20,277 nucleotides of DNA from RGIG5327 sp045612485 (GCA_045612485.1 JAZKZE010000153.1:1-20277); one strand, 5' to 3'; positions 7,782 through 15,877 are shown, counted from the stretch's first letter. Numbers and translations: made by a program. Notes: generated from the sequence alone by a model not told the origin.

Positions 7782-7803
7782 TCGCATAATATGCATTATG
7801 TGA
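7782..7803. promoter_or_regulatory. Palindromic candidate operator in the pseudopilin leader
   Basis: TCGCATAAT (7782-7790) and ATTATGTGA (7795-7803) form an inverted repeat with 9-bp arms, one mismatch and a 4-bp centre. The size and symmetry fit a dimeric repressor site. The location downstream of the candidate -10 boxes would suit repression. No cognate regulator is adjacent. Confidence 0.35.
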
Positions 7804-7897
7804 GACAAAGCAGGAGAGTATAAACTCAAAATGCAATGCCGGAAATATGGAAAAATAAAAAAAAGATATTCAAAATAAACGGAAAGGGTGTTAACAA

Positions 7898-8638
7898 ATG
7901 TATATTATGCGACGTAAAAACTTTACTCTTATTGAATTATTGGTTGTTATTGCCATTATTGCCATCCTTGCCGGGATGCTTCTTCCAGCATTGAACAAGG
8001 CAAGGGGAACTGCAAAAAGTATGCAATGTCTGAACAATATCAAGCAGATCGGATTCGGGATCATAAACTACACTGAGTCTTATAAAGACTATTATGTCCC
8101 ATACAATCTCTTCGGTCAAAGCTGGGTTTTCGGTCTTGCAGATGTGAAGAACCGTAATTACGGAACACAATGGGAGAAAACATTGCGGCTCATTGATTAC
8201 CGTCTTTTCTTCTGCCCCTCTTCCAAATTCACCTATAAGGAAGGGTTGGAACTGTATGCCGGAGACAAACATGAAATGTATTCTGACTATGGTTACAACT
8301 GGTATATTCTCAACAGCAGTCTTAAATGCAAACTGGAAAGAAGCGGACATTGCAAGATCCCCAGTCAGCAGTTTGTTGCCATGGATTCCTGTTTGAAACC
8401 CGGCGTGGATACCGGAAAGGGGAATGCCACAAGTCTTGTCAATTCTTACAGTACCACAGCCGAAAGATTCCCGGACGCATTCAAACATGATGGAAAAGTG
8501 AATGCTGTTTACGCCGACGGACACGCCGGGGGAGTCAGGATCGCCAATAAATTCAAGCCTCACGGCACAATGGGAACCGGTGACAAATGGCGGCGTTCGA
8601 CTTCCGACTGGAACCGTTTTTACAGTTGCAGTTTCTGA
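7898..8638 (+). CDS. Type II secretion/type IV pilin-like pseudopilin with H-X9-DG motif
   Basis: The N-terminus has a short basic leader followed by the prepilin peptidase site and hydrophobic helix: cleavage before F9, Glu at mature position 5 (E13), then LLVVIAIIAILAGMLLPAL. The remaining 200 residues form a globular domain with several Cys and many aromatic residues. Near the C-terminus H197 is followed nine residues later by D207-G208, the H-X9-DG signature of the large pseudopilin families in Lentisphaerota and Planctomycetota. It should be processed and anchored in, or assembled from, the inner membrane; its function is unknown in this phylum. It stands alone, with no secretion or pilus assembly genes nearby and terminators on both sides. 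AAAGGG lies 9 nt before the chosen ATG. A second in-frame ATG at 7907 is less well placed. Confidence 0.9.
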   Translation: MYIMRRKNFTLIELLVVIAIIAILAGMLLPALNKARGTAKSMQCLNNIKQIGFGIINYTESYKDYYVPYNLFGQSWVFGLADVKNRNYGTQWEKTLRLIDYRLFFCPSSKFTYKEGLELYAGDKHEMYSDYGYNWYILNSSLKCKLERSGHCKIPSQQFVAMDSCLKPGVDTGKGNATSLVNSYSTTAERFPDAFKHDGKVNAVYADGHAGGVRIANKFKPHGTMGTGDKWRRSTSDWNRFYSCSF

Positions 8639-8735
8639 TTTTATTTTCTGCCGGCAAGCGTTGGAAATCCCCCTGTTTTGTGTTCTGCGGAACAGTGGAT
8701 AAGGATGGAAAAAAGCCCATGAAGGAAAAAAAATC

Positions 8736-8763
8736 AAAAAAAATCCTTCTTCGGGGGTTTTTT
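8736..8763 (+). terminator. Intrinsic terminator after the pseudopilin gene
   Basis: An A-tract ending in ATCC (8736-8746) faces GGGGGTTTTTT (8753-8763) across a loop rich in T and C (TTCTTC). The T-run makes this a plausible terminator, though the stem has G-U pairs and few G-C pairs. It lies about 100 bp after the stop codon. Confidence 0.6.
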
Positions 8764-8766
8764 GTA

Positions 8767-8795
8767 TTGAAATTGTAAAAAAAGTCGTGTATTTT
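8767..8795 (+). promoter_or_regulatory. predicted promoter of the dat-ddc unit
   Basis: TTGAAA (8767-8772), 17 bp, TATTTT (8790-8795). Transcription would start near 8802, giving a leader of about 155 nt before the dat ATG. That leader contains the open frame described in the findings. Confidence 0.5.
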
Positions 8796-8956
8796 ATAGA
8801 CATGGTTTTTGAGGATTTTTTCTGTTGTCCGGCAGGATGGCACCAAAGATCTTCTTTTTGAGTTGTCTCGTATAAAGGCAGCCCTTGAACAATCTACTGT
8901 GAACAAGAAAACGGAAGAGGACGTTCAATTCCGGAACAGAGAAGGGTTCTATTCTG

Positions 8957-10378
8957 ATGATGGAACTTAAAAATGATGTGCAGAATATGCAGAATGGGCA
9001 GGCTTCCTGTGCCTGCAAATGTGGGAAAGCTCCTGTAAGCAATGCCGATTATATGGCAAGACAGGAGAATACAGAATCCAATGCAAGAAGTTATCCGAGA
9101 AAGTTTCCCTTTTCTCTGATAAAGGCAAAAGGTTCCTGGGTGGAGGATGTAGAGGGGAATAAATATCTGGATTTCCTCTGCGGTGCCGGTACACTGGCTC
9201 TGGGTCACAATGATCCGGAAGTGAATCAGGCAATGGTGGAGATGCTGACCAGCGATGCGCCTTTGCATACCCTTGACCTGATGACTCCTGTAAAGGATAC
9301 TTTTGTACAGACTCTCATTTCTCTTCTTCCCCCGGGATTGAAGGAAAATGCCAAAGTGCAGTTTTGCAGTCCTTCCGGAACAGATGCAACGGATGCTGCG
9401 ATCAAACTTTGCAAGACCGCTACCGGCCGTAGATCTGTGATCGCTTTCCACGGCGGTTATCACGGTATGGGACATGGTGCATTGGCACTTACCGGTAATC
9501 TGGGGGCAAAGGAAAAGGTTGCCTCCCTGATGCCGGATGTGCATTTCTTCCCTTATCCTTATTCCTACCGCTGCCCTTTCGGTCTCGGCGGGGAAATGGG
9601 GATAAAGGCTTGCTGTGAATATTTTGAACGCACTCTGAAAGATCCGGAAAGCGGGATCATTCCTCCTGCCGCCGTGATTCTTGAACCCATTCAGGGGGAA
9701 GGCGGAGTTATTCCTGCTCCTGTGGAATTTTTGCAGACAGTAAGAAGAGTTACCGAAGAACTGGGGATCCCCATGATCGTGGATGAGATCCAGTGCGGCG
9801 TGGGCAGAAGCGGAAAATTCTTTGCCTTTGAATATGCTGATATCGTACCGGATGTGATCCTGGTTTCCAAAGCCATCGGCGGAACCCAGCCCATGTCTGT
9901 GGTGGTTTACAATAAGAAACTGGATAAATGGCAGCCCGGTGCCCACGCAGGGACATTCCGCGGCAATCAGCTTGCCATGAGAGCCGGTACTGTTGTGATG
10001 AACCGGGTTTCCAAACCGGAATTTCTTGCGGAAGTCATTGAAAAAGGAGATATGATCCGGGCGAGAGTCAATGCGCTTAAGGAAAAAGTCTCCATCATCG
10101 GCGATGTCCGCGGTAAAGGTCTGATGTTCGGCTGTGAATTTGTTGATCCTGCCGGAAAGAAAGATTCTCTCGGTTCTCTGCCGGGAAGCGGTGTGATTGC
10201 CGCTAAGGTACAGCATCTCTGCTTTGAAAACCATCTTGTAATGGAACGCGGCGGCAGAAACGGTGCGGTAATGCGTTGTCTTTGTGCGTTGAACGTGACA
10301 AAAGAAGATGTGAATATCATGCTTGACACCTTTGAAAAGGTCGTGTTGAGTGTGGATAAGGAAATCGCAGGAAAATAA
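8957..10378 (+). CDS. dat: Diaminobutyrate--2-oxoglutarate aminotransferase (class III, PLP)
   Basis: This enzyme transfers an amino group from glutamate to aspartate semialdehyde, making L-2,4-diaminobutyrate. The 473-residue protein has the class III aminotransferase landmarks: SGTDA (140-144) for the phosphate cup, FHGGYHG (164-170), EPIQGEGG (243-250), D276 in VDEIQCGVGRSGK, the PLP lysine K305 in VSKAIGG, and GTFRGN (332-337). The first 35 residues form a Cys-containing extension (QASCACKCGK) before the conserved core. A class III fold alone could also mean acetylornithine- or ornithine-type transaminase. The dat call rests on overall resemblance and on the next gene, a 2,4-diaminobutyrate decarboxylase. 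GAAGGG lies 10 nt before the first ATG; a second ATG follows immediately. Confidence 0.82.
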   Translation: MMELKNDVQNMQNGQASCACKCGKAPVSNADYMARQENTESNARSYPRKFPFSLIKAKGSWVEDVEGNKYLDFLCGAGTLALGHNDPEVNQAMVEMLTSDAPLHTLDLMTPVKDTFVQTLISLLPPGLKENAKVQFCSPSGTDATDAAIKLCKTATGRRSVIAFHGGYHGMGHGALALTGNLGAKEKVASLMPDVHFFPYPYSYRCPFGLGGEMGIKACCEYFERTLKDPESGIIPPAAVILEPIQGEGGVIPAPVEFLQTVRRVTEELGIPMIVDEIQCGVGRSGKFFAFEYADIVPDVILVSKAIGGTQPMSVVVYNKKLDKWQPGAHAGTFRGNQLAMRAGTVVMNRVSKPEFLAEVIEKGDMIRARVNALKEKVSIIGDVRGKGLMFGCEFVDPAGKKDSLGSLPGSGVIAAKVQHLCFENHLVMERGGRNGAVMRCLCALNVTKEDVNIMLDTFEKVVLSVDKEIAGK

Positions 10379-10398
10379 CAGTTTTTCCGGTATATTCC

Positions 10399-10439
10399 AG
10401 ACCCGTCAGACCTCAGTATGTCCGGCGGGTCTTGTTTTT
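10399..10439 (+). terminator. Terminator-like hairpin between dat and ddc
   Basis: AGACCCG (10399-10405) pairs with CGGGTCT (10426-10432), with an inner GAC (10409-10411)/GTC (10420-10422) pairing, and TGTTTTT follows. It lies 20 bp after dat and ends about 27 bp before the ddc ATG, with the ddc ribosome binding site in between. No convincing promoter fits after it, so it probably reduces rather than abolishes transcription into ddc. Confidence 0.75.
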
Positions 10440-10466
10440 CGGAAACAGGCAGGAAAGCAGAAAAAT

Positions 10467-11927
10467 ATGAGTACAGAATATCGGCATTTGGTTCTGACGG
10501 AAAATTCCGCAGATAAAATGGAATATAAACGCATGATCTCCCTTGCAGTGGAAAAGATCCTTGCTTCCCTGGATTCCGGGGATGCGTACAAGGGATTGAC
10601 TCCGGAAAAACTCCGGGAAAGAGTTCATACGGATGAACTTCTTCCGGAAAATGGTTTGGGGTTTGATGCTGTTATGGAAGAAACTGCGGAAAAGATCCTG
10701 CCCAATTTCCTCCGGCCCTTTTCCACCTCCTACATGGCGCATTTACATAGTTCCGCCCTGTTGGAATCCATAGTGTCTGAACTGATCCTTTCCACCTTCA
10801 ATCAGTCCATGGACAGCTGGGATCAGGCTCCAGTGGCAACGGAGATCGAAGTGGAGGTGATCCGGCACCTGTGTAAACTGTATGGCTACGGTGAAGGAAG
10901 TGACGGAGTGTTTACCTCCGGCGGGTCCCAGTCCAATCTTTCCGGACTTCTTCTGGCAAGAGATTGGTTCTGCAATACAAAACTGCATTGGGATGTGAAA
11001 AAGTTCGGGCTTCCTGCTTCTTACCGCAAATTCCGGCTTTATGCGTCGGAGATCTCTCATTTCTCCATGGAAAAAAGTACACACCTTATGGGGCTGGGGT
11101 ATGATTGTGTGGTGAAAGTACCGGTGAATGATGCTATGCAGATGGATGTAAACATTCTGGAAAAACTTATTGAAGAAGACCTGAAGGATGGAAATCTCCC
11201 CTTCTGTATAGCGGCAACCGTGGGGACTACTGATTTCGGCAGTATTGATCCTCTGGAGAAACTGGCAGAGATCGCAAAAAAATATTCTCTCTGGCTTCAT
11301 GCTGATGCGGCATACGGCAGCGGCGTGATCCTGTCGGAAAAATATGCATACAGAGTAAAAGATCTTGCGCTTTGCGATTCGATTACCGTGGACTTCCATA
11401 AAATGTTCCTTCTGCCCATTTCCTGCAGTGCGTCTCTGGTGAAGGACGGAAAGAATTTTGAATGTCTCACTCTTCATGCGGATTACCTCAACCGGGAAGA
11501 GGATGAAGAGGATGGTTATATCAATCTTGTGGATAAATCCATGCAGACCACCAGAAGGTTTGATGCGTTGAAGGTCTGGTTCTCCTTCCGGGCAAGGGGA
11601 GGCAAAGGCTGGTCACAGATCATTACAAGATTTATGGAAAATGCTCTTTACCTCTATGATAAACTGGATAAAAATCCTGATTTTGAGGTGGTTGTAAAAC
11701 CGGAGATCAGTTCTGTTGTGTTCCGTGTCCTGCCCGGAGCCGGTGTTAAAGAAAGCGCGGACGATATGAATAAGAGGATCAGACGCAAACTTCTCCATGA
11801 ACATGGTGTGGTCATCGGACAGACCGTCTGTAAAGGCAATGTGTGTTTGAAATTTACATTGCTCAATCCCCTGCTTACCCATGAAAAACTGGATGAACTT
11901 CTTGCTCTTATTCTTTCTCTGCGGTAA
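10467..11927 (+). CDS. ddc: L-2,4-diaminobutyrate decarboxylase (PLP-dependent, group II)
   Basis: The predicted reaction is removal of CO2 from 2,4-diaminobutyrate to give 1,3-diaminopropane. The 486-residue protein is a group II PLP decarboxylase. It shows SGGSQSN (151-157), the ring-stacking histidine H198 in SEISHFS, TVGTTDFGS (251-259), D280 in HADAAYG, and the PLP lysine K312 in VDFHKMF. The frame is open upstream to an ATG at 10350 inside dat, but those extra 39 residues are unlike the family and overlap the terminator. AGGAAAG at 10451-10457 supports the ATG at 10467. The dat-ddc neighbourhood matches the diaminopropane modules of Acinetobacter and Vibrio. Related decarboxylases act on tyrosine, glutamate or other amino acids, so the substrate is inferred mainly from context. 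Confidence 0.85.
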   Translation: MSTEYRHLVLTENSADKMEYKRMISLAVEKILASLDSGDAYKGLTPEKLRERVHTDELLPENGLGFDAVMEETAEKILPNFLRPFSTSYMAHLHSSALLESIVSELILSTFNQSMDSWDQAPVATEIEVEVIRHLCKLYGYGEGSDGVFTSGGSQSNLSGLLLARDWFCNTKLHWDVKKFGLPASYRKFRLYASEISHFSMEKSTHLMGLGYDCVVKVPVNDAMQMDVNILEKLIEEDLKDGNLPFCIAATVGTTDFGSIDPLEKLAEIAKKYSLWLHADAAYGSGVILSEKYAYRVKDLALCDSITVDFHKMFLLPISCSASLVKDGKNFECLTLHADYLNREEDEEDGYINLVDKSMQTTRRFDALKVWFSFRARGGKGWSQIITRFMENALYLYDKLDKNPDFEVVVKPEISSVVFRVLPGAGVKESADDMNKRIRRKLLHEHGVVIGQTVCKGNVCLKFTLLNPLLTHEKLDELLALILSLR

Positions 11928-11946
11928 GAAAAGATTTCTTTATAAC

Positions 11947-11986
11947 AAAAAACAGCATACGGAAAATTTTCTGTATGCTGTTTTTT
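11947..11986. terminator. Bidirectional intrinsic terminator between ddc and the GDPD-like gene
   Basis: AAAAAACAGCATAC (11947-11960) and GTATGCTGTTTTTT (11973-11986) are exact reverse complements. The loop itself contains GAAAATTTTC. T-runs appear on both strands, so it can end ddc transcripts from the left and transcripts of the convergent gene from the right. Confidence 0.93.
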
Positions 11987-12018
11987 GTTTCCGGCTTGAA
12001 AAAGAATTTGCAGAAGGA

Positions 12019-12804
12019 TTATTTTTTCATATTGTTGACCGCTTCACACATCAGATGCGCTTGATTGGTAAGGAGTCCTTCCGCCCCCATTTCTTTCAAC
12101 ATTGCGATCTCTTCCGGTTCATCGCTGAAAAAGACATTGCTGCGCAGTCCCAGGTCCCGGATCAGGGAATAGGTCTCTTCTGTGCTGAATTTTTTGATGG
12201 GCTGGATGAAACGGCAGTTGTCAGATTCTTTGCAGAGACGGATATTGGCGGGATCGCTTCTTGTTTCCCAGCCCCGGGTGGTGCATAATTCGATATTTTT
12301 ATCAATGGCGCGTACTGCTCCGATATTTTCCGGATAGATGGTAAAGTATCCATGATCGTACATGTCATATTTTTTGAAAAGACGGCAGATCTCCCGTAAA
12401 ACTTTCTCAGTTTTTGCATAGACCTGAATATTCATTGCAGCCTTGTCACGGAATTTTACAAGGACTTCTTCAAATGTGGGAATCTCCATTTTTTCACAAA
12501 CGGGAGCAGTTCTTCTCATTCCCTGTAAATAGTAGGAAAAATTGAATTTTCTCAATTGGGAAAGGGTATATTCTTCCGGTTTGCCTTTTCCGTTGCTGGT
12601 ACGGTCGATAGTCTCATCGTGAAGAAGCACAGGAATATCATCCAATGTTCCCCGCAGGTCGAATTCGATCATATCAGCCCCGGCTTCCACGGCTTTTTCC
12701 ATGGAAAGAAGAGTGTTTTCGGGAAATTCAAAGGAAGCACCCCGGTGTGCTGTGATCATAAAGTGGGAGTGATCGTTATAAAGTTCTGTAAGTGTTTTTG
12801 CCAT
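12019..12804 (-). CDS. Glycerophosphodiester phosphodiesterase family protein
   Basis: GDPD enzymes hydrolyse glycerophosphodiesters to glycerol-3-phosphate and an alcohol using a metal-dependent TIM barrel. The 261-residue protein has the catalytic pair H20-R21 in AHRGAS, E30 in PENT, metal ligands E47 and D49 in IEFDLRGT, and H62 in LLHDETIDRT. The third acidic metal ligand, expected in the family's N-I-E-I-K strand, is missing: the strand reads NIQVYAK with Q127. No signal peptide is present, so it should act in the cytosol. AAGG lies 8 nt before the ATG. It converges with ddc and is divergent from the DUF4838 gene. It may be a true GDPD with altered metal binding or a relative with a different substrate. 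Confidence 0.82.
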   Translation of the reverse strand: MAKTLTELYNDHSHFMITAHRGASFEFPENTLLSMEKAVEAGADMIEFDLRGTLDDIPVLLHDETIDRTSNGKGKPEEYTLSQLRKFNFSYYLQGMRRTAPVCEKMEIPTFEEVLVKFRDKAAMNIQVYAKTEKVLREICRLFKKYDMYDHGYFTIYPENIGAVRAIDKNIELCTTRGWETRSDPANIRLCKESDNCRFIQPIKKFSTEETYSLIRDLGLRSNVFFSDEPEEIAMLKEMGAEGLLTNQAHLMCEAVNNMKK

Positions 12805-12847
12805 AAGTATGCCTTTTTGTTACAGGATTTGAATTTTTTTGTAATTT

Positions 12848-12875
12848 ATAATACATGGAAAAAGGAATTTTTCAA
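12848..12875 (-). promoter_or_regulatory. predicted promoter of the GDPD-like gene
   Basis: On the minus strand TTGAAA (12875-12870), 16 bp, TATTAT (12853-12848), about 45 bp before the start codon. The -35 box sits inside the left arm of the inverted repeat at 12868-12895. Confidence 0.5.
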
Positions 12876-12895
12876 GTATTATTTTCCTTGAAAAA
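12868..12895. repeat. Inverted repeat in the divergent intergenic region
   Basis: TTTTTCAAG (12868-12876) and CTTGAAAAA (12887-12895) are exact reverse complements separated by 10 bp. It overlaps the predicted -35 box of the minus-strand gene and lies upstream of the predicted promoter of the plus-strand gene. It could be an operator, or simply AT-rich symmetry. Confidence 0.4.
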
Positions 12896-12906
12896 GGATT
12901 TCCTTC

Positions 12907-12935
12907 TTGCATTGGACTGGAAAATGTGCTAAAGT
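12907..12935 (+). promoter_or_regulatory. predicted promoter of the DUF4838 gene
   Basis: TTGCAT (12907-12912), 17 bp, TAAAGT (12930-12935), about 40 bp before the ATG. An overlapping alternative is TTGGAC (12912-12917), 17 bp, TATGTA (12935-12940). Confidence 0.35.
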
Positions 12936-12976
12936 ATGTATGAATCTCATCTATCAATTATAAAAAGGAGAAATGT

Positions 12977-15877
12977 ATGAAAACAAAATCATTCTTACTG
13001 TTGGGAATGATTCTGGGATGTGCCGGACTTGCACAGGGATTCGACCTTGTGAAAGATGGTAAGGCAAATGCCCGGATCGTTGTTTCAGACAAGGCATCTT
13101 TGTCTGAAAAATTTGCTGCAAAAGAACTTTCAAAGTATGCAAAAAAAGTAACCGGAACAGCTCTTCCTGTGACAAAACAGGGAAACTTGATGCCCATCCG
13201 TTTCCAGCTCGTTCCCGAAGGAACAAAAAGCAATAAGAAACTGGATGAGGCATTAAGTAAAGTCAAATATGACGGTTTTGTGATCCTTGCTGAAAAAGAT
13301 TCTATCCTTATCGCCGGAAGAAGAGGCAGAAGTCTGCTTTACGGGGTCTATCATATCATTAAGGAAAATGGTGTGATCTTTTTCCATCCCGATCCAAAAG
13401 ATGAAGGGGAATATATCCCGGTAAAGAAAAGTTTTTCCGTGAAAGACGGTCTTACTGTGAAATCTCCTGTTTTCAACAGCCGCAAACTTACCCTCAATGG
13501 CGGTTCCCATAAAAATCAGCATGTTTATAACTGGTTTGTCCGTAACGGTATCCAGGTTTTTGCCAACCGTCCCTTGAATGATGTGAAGATCATGGAACTT
13601 GATCCTGTTTTCACACGGGGCGGTCACAATATGGGCAATAACCTTGTGGGAAGAGTTGCAAAAGGGGAAGATTACAAAAAGAAACGCGCCGATCTATTGA
13701 AAGCTCATCCGGAATATTTCGGCCTTGTAAAAGGAAAACGGGTCATTGCCGGGAATGAAAAGGGCGCCTGTCAGCCCTGTACCTCCAATCCGGAAACATT
13801 GAAAAGGATGCTGGAAAATATCCGTAAGGAAATTGAAATTTTCGGCGGAATGGAAAATATTTACTCCTTCTGCAATGATGACCACACCCAGTGGTGCGAA
13901 TGTGAAAACTGCGGCAAACTGGATGATCCCACCGCACCGCGCTCCAATCGTCACGCAAAGAGATGGTGGCATTTTGTAAATTATATGGCAAAAAATCTTC
14001 TTTCCAAAGACAAGCCTTTGCAGAATGTGCATACTCTTGTCTATCAGACCTACCGTTTCCCGCCCAAAGGGATCAAACCCGATCCCAGAGTGCCGGTAGT
14101 CATCTGTCCCCATCAGAGATGCTATATCCATCCTCTCAATGATCCCACCTGTCCCCCCAACGCCACCACCTTCAGGAAGATGTTTGATGACTGGGCTGCC
14201 ATCGGACAGAGAGCCACTACATTTGAATACCATACCCAGATGCCCGGTGCCACCCGGTATCTGCCTATGGAACGCGCCTGGGTGGAAGATTTGCGTTACT
14301 ATCACAAACTGGGCATGGAAGGATATGGATTTGTCACCCGGGCTGCTTTGAGTGATTTCGGCAAGAAACGCAATACCCCCTTCAATCTTCACATGTGGAT
14401 GAGTTTGTGGCAGCAGCATTATCTTACTGCCCACTTCTCCTGGAATATCAATGATGATGTGGAAAAAGTCCTGGAAAACATCAACAGCAAATATTACGGC
14501 AAAGCATGGAAATATATGAAGCCTTACCGGGAAGAGTTGACCAAAGCTCTTTATGCTCCCCAGATCCACATGGGCTACGGTACGCCTGATGCTGCGCTCG
14601 GTCAGTGTCTGGAAAGTGCCGGACTTATCCAGAGATTGCACAACTATCTGGACAATGCGGAAAAAGTGGTCAGAAATGATCCTCTTTTCCTCAAGAGAGT
14701 GCAGAGAGACCGTCTTTTCCTGAAGTTGAGCTGGGAAGATTCTCACAAGATCTATAAAATGCAGAAGCAGAAAGAGTATGTGGCGAAAAAGGCTTCCGGT
14801 ATCGTGCTTGACGGGAAACTGAATGAAAAAGCATGGAAAACGGCGGAAATATCCTCCGACTTCCGGAAATATTACAAGTACGAAGAAGTTGCCGAATTGC
14901 AGACCTATGTACGGATTCTGTATGATAAGAACAATATCTACTTCGGCATTGAATGTCTGAAAGCGAAATCCGGCAAGCTCAAAGATGTGGCTGTAAAAGA
15001 CGGGATCCCTGCCGCCATGAAAGGCAGTCATCTTGAGATCTTCCTTACACCGAAGAAACTCAACGGCAAATATCAGCATCTGGGACTCACGCATAACGGG
15101 AAAAAGTTTGATGCTCTCACTGCATCCGGTTCCAGCCGTGATGAAAGTATCAAAACTGATTTCCAGTTCAGGATTTCTGAAGAATCCGACCGCTGGGTTG
15201 CTGAAATCAAAGTTCCCCTCAAGAATCTGAAACTTTCCATCGGCGAAGGGGAAACCTGGAAGATCAATGTGGGAAGAGTTGCCCTTCTGGATTCCGGAAA
15301 GAGTGAGATGTCCGCCTGGGCTGGAGCTGCGTTCCACGGTTCCGATGTCCACAGAACTGTTGCTTTCGGGGAAAAAGGAGCCATGATCAAAAACGGTGAC
15401 TTTGAAGATCTTACCGTCCCCCGTAAAAAATTGAGTTCCGGCAAAACCAACAGATGGAAATTTGTTTCTGCGAAAGTCCCCAAATACTGGATCTTCAATG
15501 AAAATAATTTCGGTACTGTGGAAGTGCGTAATGATAAACCCTTCTCCGGTAAAAACTATATGCGTATTATCGGAAACAACTCCTTTGTGGGACAGAGCGG
15601 AGCATGGCCCAAAGATGTGAAAGTTGTTTCTGTTACCATGAAGGTGAGGGGAAAAGGCGAACTCTTTACCCGGGTATTCGGCAAAAAGAACGAAGGTTTT
15701 ATGACAAAGATCGATTCTCCCGCAAAATGGACGGAGATCAAAGGAACGATCACTCTGCCTGAACGGGCAAAAGTCATGTGGCTGCGTATTACAGGAACTC
15801 TGGATATTGATGACATCCAGTTTGCTCCTGCCGCAGATGCCGATGAAGATATGCCTACTGCGGAGAAACATTCCTGA
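12977..15877 (+). CDS. Large secreted DUF4838 protein with CBM9-like domain
   Basis: A 966-residue exported protein. The N-terminus (MKTKSFLLLGMILGCAGLAQG) is a signal peptide, probably cut after residue 21. ILGC at 12-15 could also serve as a lipobox. Residues about 25-150 resemble the N-terminal domain of alpha-glucuronidases, including IAGRRGRSLLYGVYHII. Residues about 170-500 form the DUF4838 domain, with its hallmark NDDHTQWCECENC (300-312). From about 607 a CBM9/DOMON-like sandwich follows (GIVLDGKLNEKAW), and a further carbohydrate-binding-like module spans about 800-950 (KNGDFEDL to DIDDIQFAP). Such proteins are thought to act on complex glycans outside the cytoplasm, but no activity is established to my knowledge. 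AAGGAG lies 7 nt before the ATG. It is transcribed alone and ends at a terminator. Confidence 0.87.
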   Translation: MKTKSFLLLGMILGCAGLAQGFDLVKDGKANARIVVSDKASLSEKFAAKELSKYAKKVTGTALPVTKQGNLMPIRFQLVPEGTKSNKKLDEALSKVKYDGFVILAEKDSILIAGRRGRSLLYGVYHIIKENGVIFFHPDPKDEGEYIPVKKSFSVKDGLTVKSPVFNSRKLTLNGGSHKNQHVYNWFVRNGIQVFANRPLNDVKIMELDPVFTRGGHNMGNNLVGRVAKGEDYKKKRADLLKAHPEYFGLVKGKRVIAGNEKGACQPCTSNPETLKRMLENIRKEIEIFGGMENIYSFCNDDHTQWCECENCGKLDDPTAPRSNRHAKRWWHFVNYMAKNLLSKDKPLQNVHTLVYQTYRFPPKGIKPDPRVPVVICPHQRCYIHPLNDPTCPPNATTFRKMFDDWAAIGQRATTFEYHTQMPGATRYLPMERAWVEDLRYYHKLGMEGYGFVTRAALSDFGKKRNTPFNLHMWMSLWQQHYLTAHFSWNINDDVEKVLENINSKYYGKAWKYMKPYREELTKALYAPQIHMGYGTPDAALGQCLESAGLIQRLHNYLDNAEKVVRNDPLFLKRVQRDRLFLKLSWEDSHKIYKMQKQKEYVAKKASGIVLDGKLNEKAWKTAEISSDFRKYYKYEEVAELQTYVRILYDKNNIYFGIECLKAKSGKLKDVAVKDGIPAAMKGSHLEIFLTPKKLNGKYQHLGLTHNGKKFDALTASGSSRDESIKTDFQFRISEESDRWVAEIKVPLKNLKLSIGEGETWKINVGRVALLDSGKSEMSAWAGAAFHGSDVHRTVAFGEKGAMIKNGDFEDLTVPRKKLSSGKTNRWKFVSAKVPKYWIFNENNFGTVEVRNDKPFSGKNYMRIIGNNSFVGQSGAWPKDVKVVSVTMKVRGKGELFTRVFGKKNEGFMTKIDSPAKWTEIKGTITLPERAKVMWLRITGTLDIDDIQFAPAADADEDMPTAEKHS

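Noticed and set aside
7831..7878. 15-residue open frame in the pseudopilin leader as a possible leader peptide
   Set aside because: It is very short, Lys-rich because of an A-tract, and not linked to any hairpin or attenuator.
10350..10466. Upstream in-frame ATG for ddc inside dat
   Set aside because: It would add 39 residues unlike the family and translate through the terminator hairpin. The Shine-Dalgarno sequence points to 10467.
13694..15871. Open frame of about 725 codons antisense to the DUF4838 gene
   Set aside because: It mirrors the coding strand, has a His/Phe/Gly-rich composition with no recognisable motif, and lacks a ribosome binding site. The sense frame has a signal peptide and conserved domains.
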